A stretch of DNA of 58,122 bases from an uncultured Marinobacter sp. (GTDB taxonomy: Bacteria; Pseudomonadota; Gammaproteobacteria; Pseudomonadales; Oleiphilaceae), in the NCBI GenBank assembly GCA_913057975.1, contig CAJXOQ010000003.1, positions 1 through 58,122 on the forward strand, written 5' to 3'. The notes beneath the pieces were generated by a model, which ran no database searches, had not been told where the DNA came from, and worked only from the letters and a program-made list of their open reading frames with translations. The position numbers and the translations under genes are program-made. Below are positions 44,212-52,333 of the stretch, one piece after another (the stretch's first letter is position 1; each line of letters opens with the position of its first letter).

Positions 44212-45432
44212 ATGAAGGCAAGCAAGCACTCGCCCAGGGCGTTGCTGTGTTCAGTACTATTGTCTATTCCTCTGTTCGGTCAAGCGGAGACTGTGAATTG
44301 GACAAATTGGCTCACTGGCCAGATAAGCAAGCATCCGGATGTCATGGCGGCGACAGAGCAGGCGGCAGCCCGGAATCAGGATGCTGAGGCAAGCGAACAA
44401 CCGCTGTATAACCCGGAGCTGTCTGTTGGAGCAGACAGAACGGGCAGTGAAAACAACTTTGAGGCAGGGCTGTCACAAACGATCGATTGGTCTGATCAAC
44501 AGGGTGCGCTAAAGGACAAGGCAAAGCTGATCAGGCTTTCCGCTGAAGCTGATTTGAACGAGGCGGTTTTGGCACAAACGTCCGAGTCGCTGTTTGCGCT
44601 TGTCGAGTGGCGCGCGGCGACGCGTGCCGAAGAAATTGCGGAATCCCAGCAACACCGTCTGGATGCCTTGCTGGAGCAGGTTGAGCAACGCCAGCAGGCG
44701 GGCGACCTGGGTCGTACCGATGCAGAGTTGCTTTTTTTAAGCCTTTCTCAGCAGCTCAGTGAGCTCGCCCAGGCAAAGGCTGCGGTTGATCAGGCGCAAG
44801 CCCGGGTCAGAGAGCTTCTGCCGGATTGGCGGCCTCAGGATGGGGGGATCCCCGGGCACATTTGGCCGGCTCTTGCTTCCAGGGTCGATAACGACAATTT
44901 GCTGGCTCATCCGTCAATTGTTGCCGCCCGCGCGAGGTGGCAGGTGCTGCGGAGCGAAGCCGAGGTGGTCAGTCGCAGAGCGGCGGCATCTCCCACGGTC
45001 GGGCTGAGCGGAGGGCGTGATGGCGGTGAGAACCTGGTTGGCCTGACGTTCTCGATCCCTCTGAATGTCCGTAATAACTACGGTGCCGAAATCCAGGCTG
45101 CCAACCGACGATCATTAGAGGCCGAAGCTCGGTTTCAGGCACTTTATCGGAAGCAGCAGTATGGTCTGGCGGGCGCCCGAGCTGCCTGGAAGCGATACGA
45201 CACCCAACTCAGCCGATGGACAGAACTCTCCCAGGGGCGTGTACAGCGAAGTGCTGATTTGCTTGAGAAGCAGTGGCAGGTCGGCGACCTCTCCACCTCT
45301 GAGTATCTCCAGGCGCTGGGCCAGCGCGCGGAGAGCCTGAAAACCGGTATTGAACTGGAAAAGCAGGCGCAGCTGGGTCTGATTGAGCTCTTGAGTCAGT
45401 CTGGCGAACTGATCACCCCCTTCCAAAAATAG
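44212..45432 (+). CDS. czcC: CzcC-like outer-membrane factor (operon 2)
   Basis: TolC-like outer-membrane component of the second tripartite pump, 406 residues. The signal peptide is RALLCSVLLSIPLFGQAETV. The first half shows QISKHPDVMAATEQAAARNQ and LYNPELSVGADRTGSENNFEAG, the second half VDNDNLLAHPSIVAARARWQ and long helices up to the QVGDLSTSEYLQALGQRAE segment. The overall order matches the homologue at 37121-38422, although identity by eye is low, so this is a distant paralogue and not a recent copy. The ATG at 44212 follows GGGAGAA; the frame opens ten codons earlier with GTG. czcB follows after 21 bp. Confidence 0.82.
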   Translation: MKASKHSPRALLCSVLLSIPLFGQAETVNWTNWLTGQISKHPDVMAATEQAAARNQDAEASEQPLYNPELSVGADRTGSENNFEAGLSQTIDWSDQQGALKDKAKLIRLSAEADLNEAVLAQTSESLFALVEWRAATRAEEIAESQQHRLDALLEQVEQRQQAGDLGRTDAELLFLSLSQQLSELAQAKAAVDQAQARVRELLPDWRPQDGGIPGHIWPALASRVDNDNLLAHPSIVAARARWQVLRSEAEVVSRRAAASPTVGLSGGRDGGENLVGLTFSIPLNVRNNYGAEIQAANRRSLEAEARFQALYRKQQYGLAGARAAWKRYDTQLSRWTELSQGRVQRSADLLEKQWQVGDLSTSEYLQALGQRAESLKTGIELEKQAQLGLIELLSQSGELITPFQK

Positions 45433-45453
45433 TCTGGAAACTGGATATTCATT

Positions 45454-46701
45454 ATGAAAAAAACTCTGATTTCTGTATTCGCATTGACGTTGCTTACAGC
45501 CCCACTTTCTTTTGTACAGGCAGAGGAAGATGCTCATCAGGAAGCCGGCCATGATCATGCTGCCAGTGGCGACGATCGTCAGGAAGTCACCGGTGAGGAG
45601 GGCGAGCATAAGGAAGATCATGGTGAAGAAGGTGAGCATGAAGAGGAAGGGGGGCACGGCCACGAAGACGAGAACGGTGGCCATGAAGAAGCGGCCACCG
45701 CAAGCATCAACGCCAAACAGAAAGATCTGGCCGGCATTGAAGTGGCAACGCTCGAAAGCCGGCTCGTTGACTATGAAATTTACGCGCCCGGTGAGCTGCT
45801 AACCAACGGTTATACCAGCTATCACGTGTCCCCCCGGGTTGCCTCAGTGGTGCTGCGGCGTCACGTGGAACTGGGTGAGCACGTAACCAAAGGCCAGCTG
45901 CTGGTAACCCTGTTCAGTGAGACAGTGGCACAGGCGCAGGCGGATTACAGGAAAGCTTTTCCTGAATGGAAGCGAATCAGCGGGCTGGGTCGTTCCGTGG
46001 TTGGCGATCAGCGGTTCAATACCGCGAAAGCCAATATTGAGGCGGCAAGCGCGACTCTGCTTGCTTACGGGCTAAACGATGATGACATTGGTGCACTGAA
46101 GGCCAGTGGCGTGGGTAGCCTCGGTGAATACATGCTAAGGGCTCGCGTGGATGGCGCAGTGCTGACCGATGACTTTGAGCAAGGACAAAGAGTTGAGGCT
46201 GGCCAGCCGCTGGTGACTCTTGCTGACGAGAGTGAACTTTGGGTAGAAGCCCATCTGCCAGCAAGCTCCGACATTGTTCTTGAGAAGGGCGCGGAAGCCG
46301 AAGTCAGGGCAGCTGGTCGTGTGGCCCTGGCAACGGTGTCCCAGGAAGCCCACACCATTGATCCTGTGACCCGCACCCGGATTGTCAGGCTGGAGCTGGA
46401 CAATCCTGAAGATCGTTTTCATCCAGGAATGTTCGCAGATGTGTATTTTCGTTTTAAGACCAGCGAGCCGGTGCTTGCCGTGCCGGAGACTGCATTGATG
46501 CGTGGCGCGGACGGTGACTGGACGGTCTATGTGGAAGAGGCCGAAGGCGAGTATGAACCCGTGGAAGTGGAGCTGGGTCGCTCAATTGGTGGGCTCCGTG
46601 AGGTTTCCGGCCTGGCTGCGGGCCAACGAGTCGTTTTGCGGGGCGCATTTTTTGTGGCCTCTGAGATTGCCAAAGGCGGCTTTGATCCGCACAACCACTG
46701 A
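45454..46701 (+). CDS. czcB: CzcB-like periplasmic adaptor with His/acid-rich leader domain (operon 2)
   Basis: Membrane-fusion protein of 415 residues. A signal peptide (ISVFALTLLTAPLSFVQAEE) is followed by a long low-complexity, His- and Glu-rich stretch (about residues 24-80, with many GEHEE, HGHED repeats) that looks like a metal-collecting region. Then comes AGIEVATLESRLVDYEIYAP, a lipoyl-like domain with VSPRVASVVLRRHVELG, and VEAHLPASSDIVLEKG in the barrel part. It ends RVVLRGAFFVASEIAKGGF. It joins the CzcA pump to the CzcC channel; czcA starts 14 bases after the stop. The leader is longer and more acidic than in its operon-1 relative. Confidence 0.9.
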   Translation: MKKTLISVFALTLLTAPLSFVQAEEDAHQEAGHDHAASGDDRQEVTGEEGEHKEDHGEEGEHEEEGGHGHEDENGGHEEAATASINAKQKDLAGIEVATLESRLVDYEIYAPGELLTNGYTSYHVSPRVASVVLRRHVELGEHVTKGQLLVTLFSETVAQAQADYRKAFPEWKRISGLGRSVVGDQRFNTAKANIEAASATLLAYGLNDDDIGALKASGVGSLGEYMLRARVDGAVLTDDFEQGQRVEAGQPLVTLADESELWVEAHLPASSDIVLEKGAEAEVRAAGRVALATVSQEAHTIDPVTRTRIVRLELDNPEDRFHPGMFADVYFRFKTSEPVLAVPETALMRGADGDWTVYVEEAEGEYEPVEVELGRSIGGLREVSGLAAGQRVVLRGAFFVASEIAKGGFDPHNH

Positions 46702-46715
46702 TTCCGGGAGCCATT

Positions 46716-49700
46716 ATGTTCAACCGAGTAGTCGACTGGGCGGTTCAGAACCGCCTATTGGTTCTTATTGCACTCGCTGTGCTTATCGCCACGGCCGCAT
46801 TTCAGATCCCAAAACTGAATCTTGATGCTTTCCCTGACGTTACAAACGTCCAGGTCGCTGTTAATACTGAGGCGCCCGGACTAGCGGCTGAGGAAGTCGA
46901 ACAACTGATCACCTATCCAATCGAAGCGGTAATGTATGCCTTGCCCGATGTCGAGGAGGTTCGGTCCATCTCCAAAACCGGGTTGTCCGGTGTCACCGTG
47001 GTCTTTAAAGAGGGCACGGATATCTATTTCGCGCGCCAATTGGTGTTCGAACGGTTACAGGCCGCGCGGGAGCTGATTCCGGATGGCGTCGGGGTGCCTG
47101 GAATGGGCCCGAATACGTCCGGTCTCGGCCAGGTCTACCAGTACTTGCTGATAGCGGACCCGGATTCGGGGTACGACGCAATGGAATTGCGCAGCTTGCA
47201 CGACTGGCTGGTCAAGCTGTTGCTGATACCGGCTGAAGGGGTTACGGAAATCCTGTCGTTTGGCGGAGAGGTTCGCCAGTACCAGGTGAATCTGAATCCG
47301 GCTCGGATGCTGTCCTATGACCTATCACAGAATGACGTCATGGAAGCCCTGGAGAACAACAACTCCAATGTCGGTGGTTGGTACATGGGCCGCGGGCAGG
47401 AGCAACTGGTTATCCGTGGTATGGGCTGGTTGGGCAGTGGCGAGGAGGGCCTGGAGCAGATCCGACAAGTACCCGTGAAAACCAGTGATGGCATCACGGT
47501 GACCGTGAGCGACGTCGCTCAGGTGGCGTTGGGCACTGAGATTCGCCAGGGTGCGGTGACCATGACCCGGAAGGATGAAGCCGGTCAGGTTGAACAACTG
47601 GGTGAAGTGGTTTCTGGCATTGTACTCAAACGAATGGGGGCCAACACAAAAGCCACCATCGACGGCATCGAGGCCCGCATTGATCGCATAAATCAGGCGC
47701 TTCCGAGTGGGGTTCGTTTTGAGCCCTATTACAACCAGGCGGATCTGGTGACCAAGGCCGTAGAGACGGTGACCAATGCGCTTTTGTTGGCTTTTGTGTT
47801 TATTGCGATTGTGCTTGCCCTGTTCCTGATGAATCTGCGGGCAACAACGCTGGTGCTGCTTTCAATACCGATTTCCATCGGTATTGCACTGATGATCATG
47901 GCCTGGTTCGGTCTCTCGGCCAACCTGATGTCTCTGGGCGGTATTGCTGTGGCAATTGGCATGCTGGTGGATGGCTCTGTTGTCATGGTTGAGAACATGT
48001 TCAAGCATCTGACCCATCCCGATGCTGAGCATGACGCCCACCGGAATGAGTTGGCTGAAGGCGACCCCGATCCGCTGGATGCATCGCACGATGATCGTGG
48101 CATTGCACTTCGACTGCAGGAAGCGGGCCGGGAAGTGGCGCGGCCGATCTTTTTCGCGACGGCGATTATCCTGGTCGTTTTCATGCCTCTGTTCAGCTTT
48201 GAAGGTGTGGAAGCCAAGCTTTTCCAGCCAATGGCGATCAGCATCATGCTGGCCATTGTGTCCGCTGTGATCGTCGCTCTGGTGGTTGTACCCGCGCTGG
48301 CGTCATACATGTTCCGTAAGGGTATCCGGGAGCGGGAAAGCTTCATTCTAAAACCCCTGGAAAAGCTCTATCGCATGGGGCTTGCCTGGTCACTGAAGCA
48401 TAGCCGCGTGGTTGTTGGCGCGTCGGCTGTTCTTGTTGTGCTGGCGGCGCTGATTGTGCCACGACTCGGTACTGAGTTCGTGCCTGAACTGGAAGAGGGA
48501 ACGATCAACCTCCGGGTGACTCTGGCTCCCTCATCAAGCCTCGATACGGCGCTTGAAGTGGCGCCAAAACTGGAGGCCATGCTGATGGAGTTTCCAGAGG
48601 TGACTTACGCTCTGTCCCGGGCGGGGCGGGCGGAAATAGGCGGCGATCCGGAGCCCGTGAACAACATCGAGATCTATATCGGCCTTAAGCCAACAGCCGA
48701 GTGGACCAGCGCCAGTAATCGCTATGCATTGCAGGCCCTGTTTGAGGAGAAGCTCGAACAGCACCCGGGGCTACTGTTTAACTTTTCTCAGCCTATCGCG
48801 ACCCGGGTTGATGAATTGTTGTCAGGTGTTCGTGCGCAGTTGGCCATCAAACTTTTTGGCCCGGATCTCGACGTACTGGCGGAGAAAGGTCAGCAGATTG
48901 AAGCGGCGGTCCGAACAGTTCAGGGAACACGGGATGTGGCCATGGAGCAGATTGCCGGTGAAGCGCAGTTGGCGGTTCAGCCTGATCGTCAGGCACTCTC
49001 CCGGTACGGACTCGCCGTGTCTGATGTGATGAGCGTCGTCCGGGACGGACTGGGTGGTGCCGCTGCGGGCCAGATCATCAACGGCAACGAGCGGTATGAT
49101 ATCTATGTGCGTTTGGCCAAACGTTTCCGGGAAGACCGGGATGCTATTGCCGATCTCAGGTTACAGGCGCCGTCCGGAGCCTGGGTGAGACTTGGTGATG
49201 TGGCCGATGTGTCTATTGAGTCTGGCCCGCCCCAGGTGCGCCGCGACGACGTTCAGCGCCGTGTGGTCATTCAGTCCAATGTGCAGGGTCGTGACATGGG
49301 CAGTGTGGTTGCCGATATTCAGGATACCATCGCGTCAGACGTGAACCTTCCCCCCGGATATTCGGTGGATATTGGTGGTCAGTTCGAAAACCAGCAGCGA
49401 GCTCAGAAGCGATTGACCATTGTGGTTCCTGTATCTCTGGGCCTGATCGCGCTGTTGCTGTACTTTGCTTTCAGTTCGGTCGGTCAAGCATTGTTGATTC
49501 TGGTCAACGTGCCGCTTGCCGTTATTGGTGGCGTCTTTTCACTCTGGATCTCCGGCCAGTATCTCTCAGTGCCCAGTTCCGTTGGATTTATCACTTTGTT
49601 TGGTGTGGCGGTGCTCAACGGGGTCGTTATGGTCGAAAGCATCAATCAGCGAATACAGGATGGATTGAACGTGGATACCGCGGTGTTTGAAGGTGCCGTC

Positions 49701-49913
49701 TCCCGTTTGCGTCCTGTCTTGATGACAGCAATAACCTCGGCGCTCGGTTTGATACCGATGCTGTTGTCGACGGGCGTGGGTGCTGAAATCCAGAAGCCAC
49801 TGGCCAGCGTGATTGTTGGCGGCCTTATCACCGCAACTTTCCTGACGCTGTTTGTTTTGCCGGTTCTGTTCGGTCGCTTTTCGAGAGCCAAGGTGGGTGA
49901 TATTCAGCGGTAG
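46716..49913 (+). CDS. czcA: CzcA-type heavy-metal RND efflux pump with acidic/His insert (operon 2)
   Basis: Second RND pump of 1065 residues, homologous to the one at 39685. Visible: MFNRVVDWAVQNRLLVLIAL, KLNLDAFPDVTNVQVAVNTE, helix 4 motif SLGGIAVAIGMLVDGSVVMV (VDG at 418-420, Glu426), SRAGRAEIGGDPEPVNNIEI and VGGLITATFLTLFVLPVLFG near the end. After helix 4 there is an insert at about 432-462 (HPDAEHDAHRNELAEG, DPDPLDASHDDRG), absent from pump 1 and rich in H, D and E. As in pump 1, the DFG of classical CzcA is replaced by GG. The insert should face the cytoplasm and may bind metal. RBS GGGAG is close to the ATG. Confidence 0.93.
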   Translation: MFNRVVDWAVQNRLLVLIALAVLIATAAFQIPKLNLDAFPDVTNVQVAVNTEAPGLAAEEVEQLITYPIEAVMYALPDVEEVRSISKTGLSGVTVVFKEGTDIYFARQLVFERLQAARELIPDGVGVPGMGPNTSGLGQVYQYLLIADPDSGYDAMELRSLHDWLVKLLLIPAEGVTEILSFGGEVRQYQVNLNPARMLSYDLSQNDVMEALENNNSNVGGWYMGRGQEQLVIRGMGWLGSGEEGLEQIRQVPVKTSDGITVTVSDVAQVALGTEIRQGAVTMTRKDEAGQVEQLGEVVSGIVLKRMGANTKATIDGIEARIDRINQALPSGVRFEPYYNQADLVTKAVETVTNALLLAFVFIAIVLALFLMNLRATTLVLLSIPISIGIALMIMAWFGLSANLMSLGGIAVAIGMLVDGSVVMVENMFKHLTHPDAEHDAHRNELAEGDPDPLDASHDDRGIALRLQEAGREVARPIFFATAIILVVFMPLFSFEGVEAKLFQPMAISIMLAIVSAVIVALVVVPALASYMFRKGIRERESFILKPLEKLYRMGLAWSLKHSRVVVGASAVLVVLAALIVPRLGTEFVPELEEGTINLRVTLAPSSSLDTALEVAPKLEAMLMEFPEVTYALSRAGRAEIGGDPEPVNNIEIYIGLKPTAEWTSASNRYALQALFEEKLEQHPGLLFNFSQPIATRVDELLSGVRAQLAIKLFGPDLDVLAEKGQQIEAAVRTVQGTRDVAMEQIAGEAQLAVQPDRQALSRYGLAVSDVMSVVRDGLGGAAAGQIINGNERYDIYVRLAKRFREDRDAIADLRLQAPSGAWVRLGDVADVSIESGPPQVRRDDVQRRVVIQSNVQGRDMGSVVADIQDTIASDVNLPPGYSVDIGGQFENQQRAQKRLTIVVPVSLGLIALLLYFAFSSVGQALLILVNVPLAVIGGVFSLWISGQYLSVPSSVGFITLFGVAVLNGVVMVESINQRIQDGLNVDTAVFEGAVSRLRPVLMTAITSALGLIPMLLSTGVGAEIQKPLASVIVGGLITATFLTLFVLPVLFGRFSRAKVGDIQR

Positions 49914-50041
49914 AACATAGGGAAGGCCGCAGGGAGTCTGTAAGTGGATGAGTTCATGTTGTCCGGTGAGCTCGTTCACGGGCAACCTCCGGAGCAGAGC
50001 CGAGAGCCTGAAGGCCGGATGTGTCATGATGAGTGGCCTCG

Positions 50042-51364
50042 CTAGTCCGGAAACGGCAGTAAAATCATAATCCTGGCTCCTCCGTTTTTCGAGGATCCGA
50101 TTTCCAGGTGTCCGAGGTTGTCTTCGACAATCTCGGACACGATGGACAATCCGAGCCCAAATCCGGCGACCGTTTCATCCAGCCTGGTGCCCCTGTCCAT
50201 GACAGTGGCTGCCGCCTCGGGAGAAATTCCGGGGCCATCGTCCGTTACTTCTATGGAGAGTCCTGATGACGTGCGGACGATTGTAACGTCGACGGTTGTC
50301 TGGCACCACTTCCCGCCATTTTCGAGTAAATTGCCAAGTAGCTCTGAAAGATCCTGTCGCTCCATTGGCCAGCTGAAGTTTTCAGGTAAGTTGGTGTGGA
50401 GGCGAAAAACCGTGTCAGGGAAGATTTTTTCCATAACGGTGATGACACTTGCCGTGATTTCAACCGGCATGCACGTCCGTCCCATCTGTCTGCCTGATAT
50501 GTCTGCCTTGCTCATCCTGTAGTTCAGGGATTTGTCAAGCTCCCGCAAGTTAGAGGTCATAAACACAATATCCTCCCGGGACGGAGGCAAGGTGTCGATG
50601 TCCGACAAAATGGCAAGATTGGCAGAGATAGAGGTTTTGACCAGGTGAGAGAGATCAGAATTCAGGCGGCGGTGGCGGTCCAGACGACGGTTTGACAGCT
50701 CAAGCAAATCATTGAGCTGGCGGATCAGCGGACGAAACTCTTCCGGTACGTGAGGGTTCAGGCGACTTTGTTTCCCGGATTGGAGCCGTCTCAGGTCCTC
50801 TTTTATCTTACTGATGGGCTTTAACGTCAGATGTGTAGTGGTTCCAATCAGGGCCAGCAGTATCGCGAGAAGAACGGCCGAGGCGCCGAGCAATGTCAGG
50901 TGGGCCTTCAGCGGTCGTTCAGAGAGCGCCCCCTCGGTTTCAAGAACGCTGATTGAGGCCAGTTTTTCACTGGCGGAGAAAATGCGTTTGAGCCCGAAAA
51001 GCGTGTTCGCACCCTGCGCTATGTGGATGAAACCCTCGGGCTTCTCTGCAGCGCCCTGCAGTTGGCTCTGGTCAAAGTTCGGGCTCGCCAGGACGCTTCC
51101 GCTAGCCGTTTCGATGACGATGGCATGCCCCAGAAGCATTTCAAACTGATTGATCATGTTGCTGAGGTCGTCGGTTGTGGGGGATTCAGCCTCAATGATT
51201 GCCTGAAAGTTTCCCAGCTCTTTGTTCAGGTGTTGCTTCCTGGACTCGTCCGATAGTTGCTTTATCACGTAGGTGTGTGAAAAGAATATCAGAGTAAAAT
51301 ATACGAGGCTGAAAACAGCACCATACTGAATGGCTGTTCTGCGGATACTTTTCGGAGCAGACAT
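50042..51364 (-). CDS. Sensor histidine kinase with non-standard H-box
   Basis: Membrane kinase of 440 residues: helix 1 (about 13-35), a periplasmic sensor domain (36-154), helix 2 (155-178), a HAMP-like stretch, dimerisation helix and ATPase domain. The H-box is DLSHLVKTSISANLAIL with His240, where typical kinases have HELRTPL and PhoQ-like ones HSLKTPL; the Pro is missing here. N-box LLENGGKWC (Asn349) resembles the PhoQ form ENACKWC, G1 DDGPGI (375-380) and G2 GFGLGLSIV are intact. It probably partners the response regulator at 51394, 29 bp upstream on the same strand, to sense metal or envelope stress. No cysteine- or histidine-rich sensor stretch is apparent. Confidence 0.88.
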   Translation of the reverse strand: MSAPKSIRRTAIQYGAVFSLVYFTLIFFSHTYVIKQLSDESRKQHLNKELGNFQAIIEAESPTTDDLSNMINQFEMLLGHAIVIETASGSVLASPNFDQSQLQGAAEKPEGFIHIAQGANTLFGLKRIFSASEKLASISVLETEGALSERPLKAHLTLLGASAVLLAILLALIGTTTHLTLKPISKIKEDLRRLQSGKQSRLNPHVPEEFRPLIRQLNDLLELSNRRLDRHRRLNSDLSHLVKTSISANLAILSDIDTLPPSREDIVFMTSNLRELDKSLNYRMSKADISGRQMGRTCMPVEITASVITVMEKIFPDTVFRLHTNLPENFSWPMERQDLSELLGNLLENGGKWCQTTVDVTIVRTSSGLSIEVTDDGPGISPEAAATVMDRGTRLDETVAGFGLGLSIVSEIVEDNLGHLEIGSSKNGGARIMILLPFPD

Positions 51365-51393
51365 ATTTTAACCTGGTTGGTTCACTCGGGCGT

Positions 51394-52065
51394 TCAGCGG
51401 TTAGGATCTTTTTCGAAGTAGTAGCCCTGGCCACGCAATGTTTTTATTTTATTGACCCCTATTATTTTTCTAAGCCGGGTTATGTAAACCTGAACGACAT
51501 TTCTGGTGGGGCATCTTTCTATGTTGTAGAGGGATTCAACCAGTTCGTCCTGGGAAAACACTCGGTCCGGTGAACGGAGGAAACACTGTAAAAGGCGGAA
51601 TTCCGTAGCTGTCAGTCTGAACTCTTTCTGGTCGGGCGTGGTAAACGTTCGGTAGGTGGCGTTGAGACTGAATCCGTCAACACTGATCTGGTCTGTCGTT
51701 CTGCCGTCCTTTCTTCGGATAATCGCACTGAGCCGGGCTTTCAGTTCATCAAACTCAAACGGTTTGGGAAGGTAATCATCAGCTCCCGCATTCAACCCTT
51801 CTACTCTCTCAGTCCAGTTGGAGCGTGCGGTCAGAATAAGGATGGCCTCTTTTTTCCCGTTTTTTCTCCATCTTTGCATTAAAGAAAGTCCATTTTCATC
51901 GGGCAGTCCGATATCGAGAATAACGGCCTGGTAGGAGCTTGTTTCAATCAACGAGTCCGCTTCTTTGCCGGTTTTGGCGATATCTACTGTGTAGTGCGCC
52001 TGCGCAAGCCAGTCCGATATTTTTTTGGCAAGTACAGCATTGTCTTCAACAATCAGAATTTTCAT
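51394..52065 (-). CDS. OmpR-family response regulator of the metal-region two-component system
   Basis: A 223-residue response regulator. The receiver domain has acidic pocket Glu7-Asp8 (MKILIVEDN), phosphoacceptor Asp51 (AVILDIGLPD), the switch Thr in ILTARS and Lys in YLPKPF. The C-terminal winged helix shows RLTATEFRLLQCFLRSPDRV and NVVQVYITRLRKIIG with RGQGYYFEK. This is the layout of CopR/CzcR/PhoP-type activators. The start is ATG 52065, the beginning of MKILIVED; the frame extends 50 codons upstream without the features of a protein start. The kinase gene follows after 29 bp. Likely targets are the divergent or nearby efflux and cop genes, by position only. Confidence 0.92.
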   Translation of the reverse strand: MKILIVEDNAVLAKKISDWLAQAHYTVDIAKTGKEADSLIETSSYQAVILDIGLPDENGLSLMQRWRKNGKKEAILILTARSNWTERVEGLNAGADDYLPKPFEFDELKARLSAIIRRKDGRTTDQISVDGFSLNATYRTFTTPDQKEFRLTATEFRLLQCFLRSPDRVFSQDELVESLYNIERCPTRNVVQVYITRLRKIIGVNKIKTLRGQGYYFEKDPNR

Positions 52066-52277
52066 TTGTAAGCGCCGTTTTTCGTGGTGGGAAAGTTTCG
52101 CTCGTCCGCTATGGATTGTAACAGTAACGAAGGAATCAGGATCTGAAAAGCCGGTTATTAGCGTTGTCCAGGTTGGCTCTTCCGAGGTTGGCGACGCTGC
52201 GGTCCAGATCATCAATGGCGCGAAGTTCTCAGGCGAAGTGGCGCCTGAGTGTGAAAAAGGGATTATCGGAGTGCCCC

Positions 52278-52313
52278 AAAAATCCGGCTCCCGAGGAGTG
52301 GAAGCCGGATTTT
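52278..52313 (-). terminator. Rho-independent terminator of the TonB-dependent receptor gene
   Basis: Ten-bp stem (AAAATCCGGC at 52279-52288 and GCCGGATTTT at 52304-52313) with a 15-base loop and a T-rich end on the minus strand. It lies 20 bases past the stop codon of the receptor gene at 52334. Confidence 0.75.
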
Positions 52314-52333
52314 CAGCAACCTCCGTTCACTCA

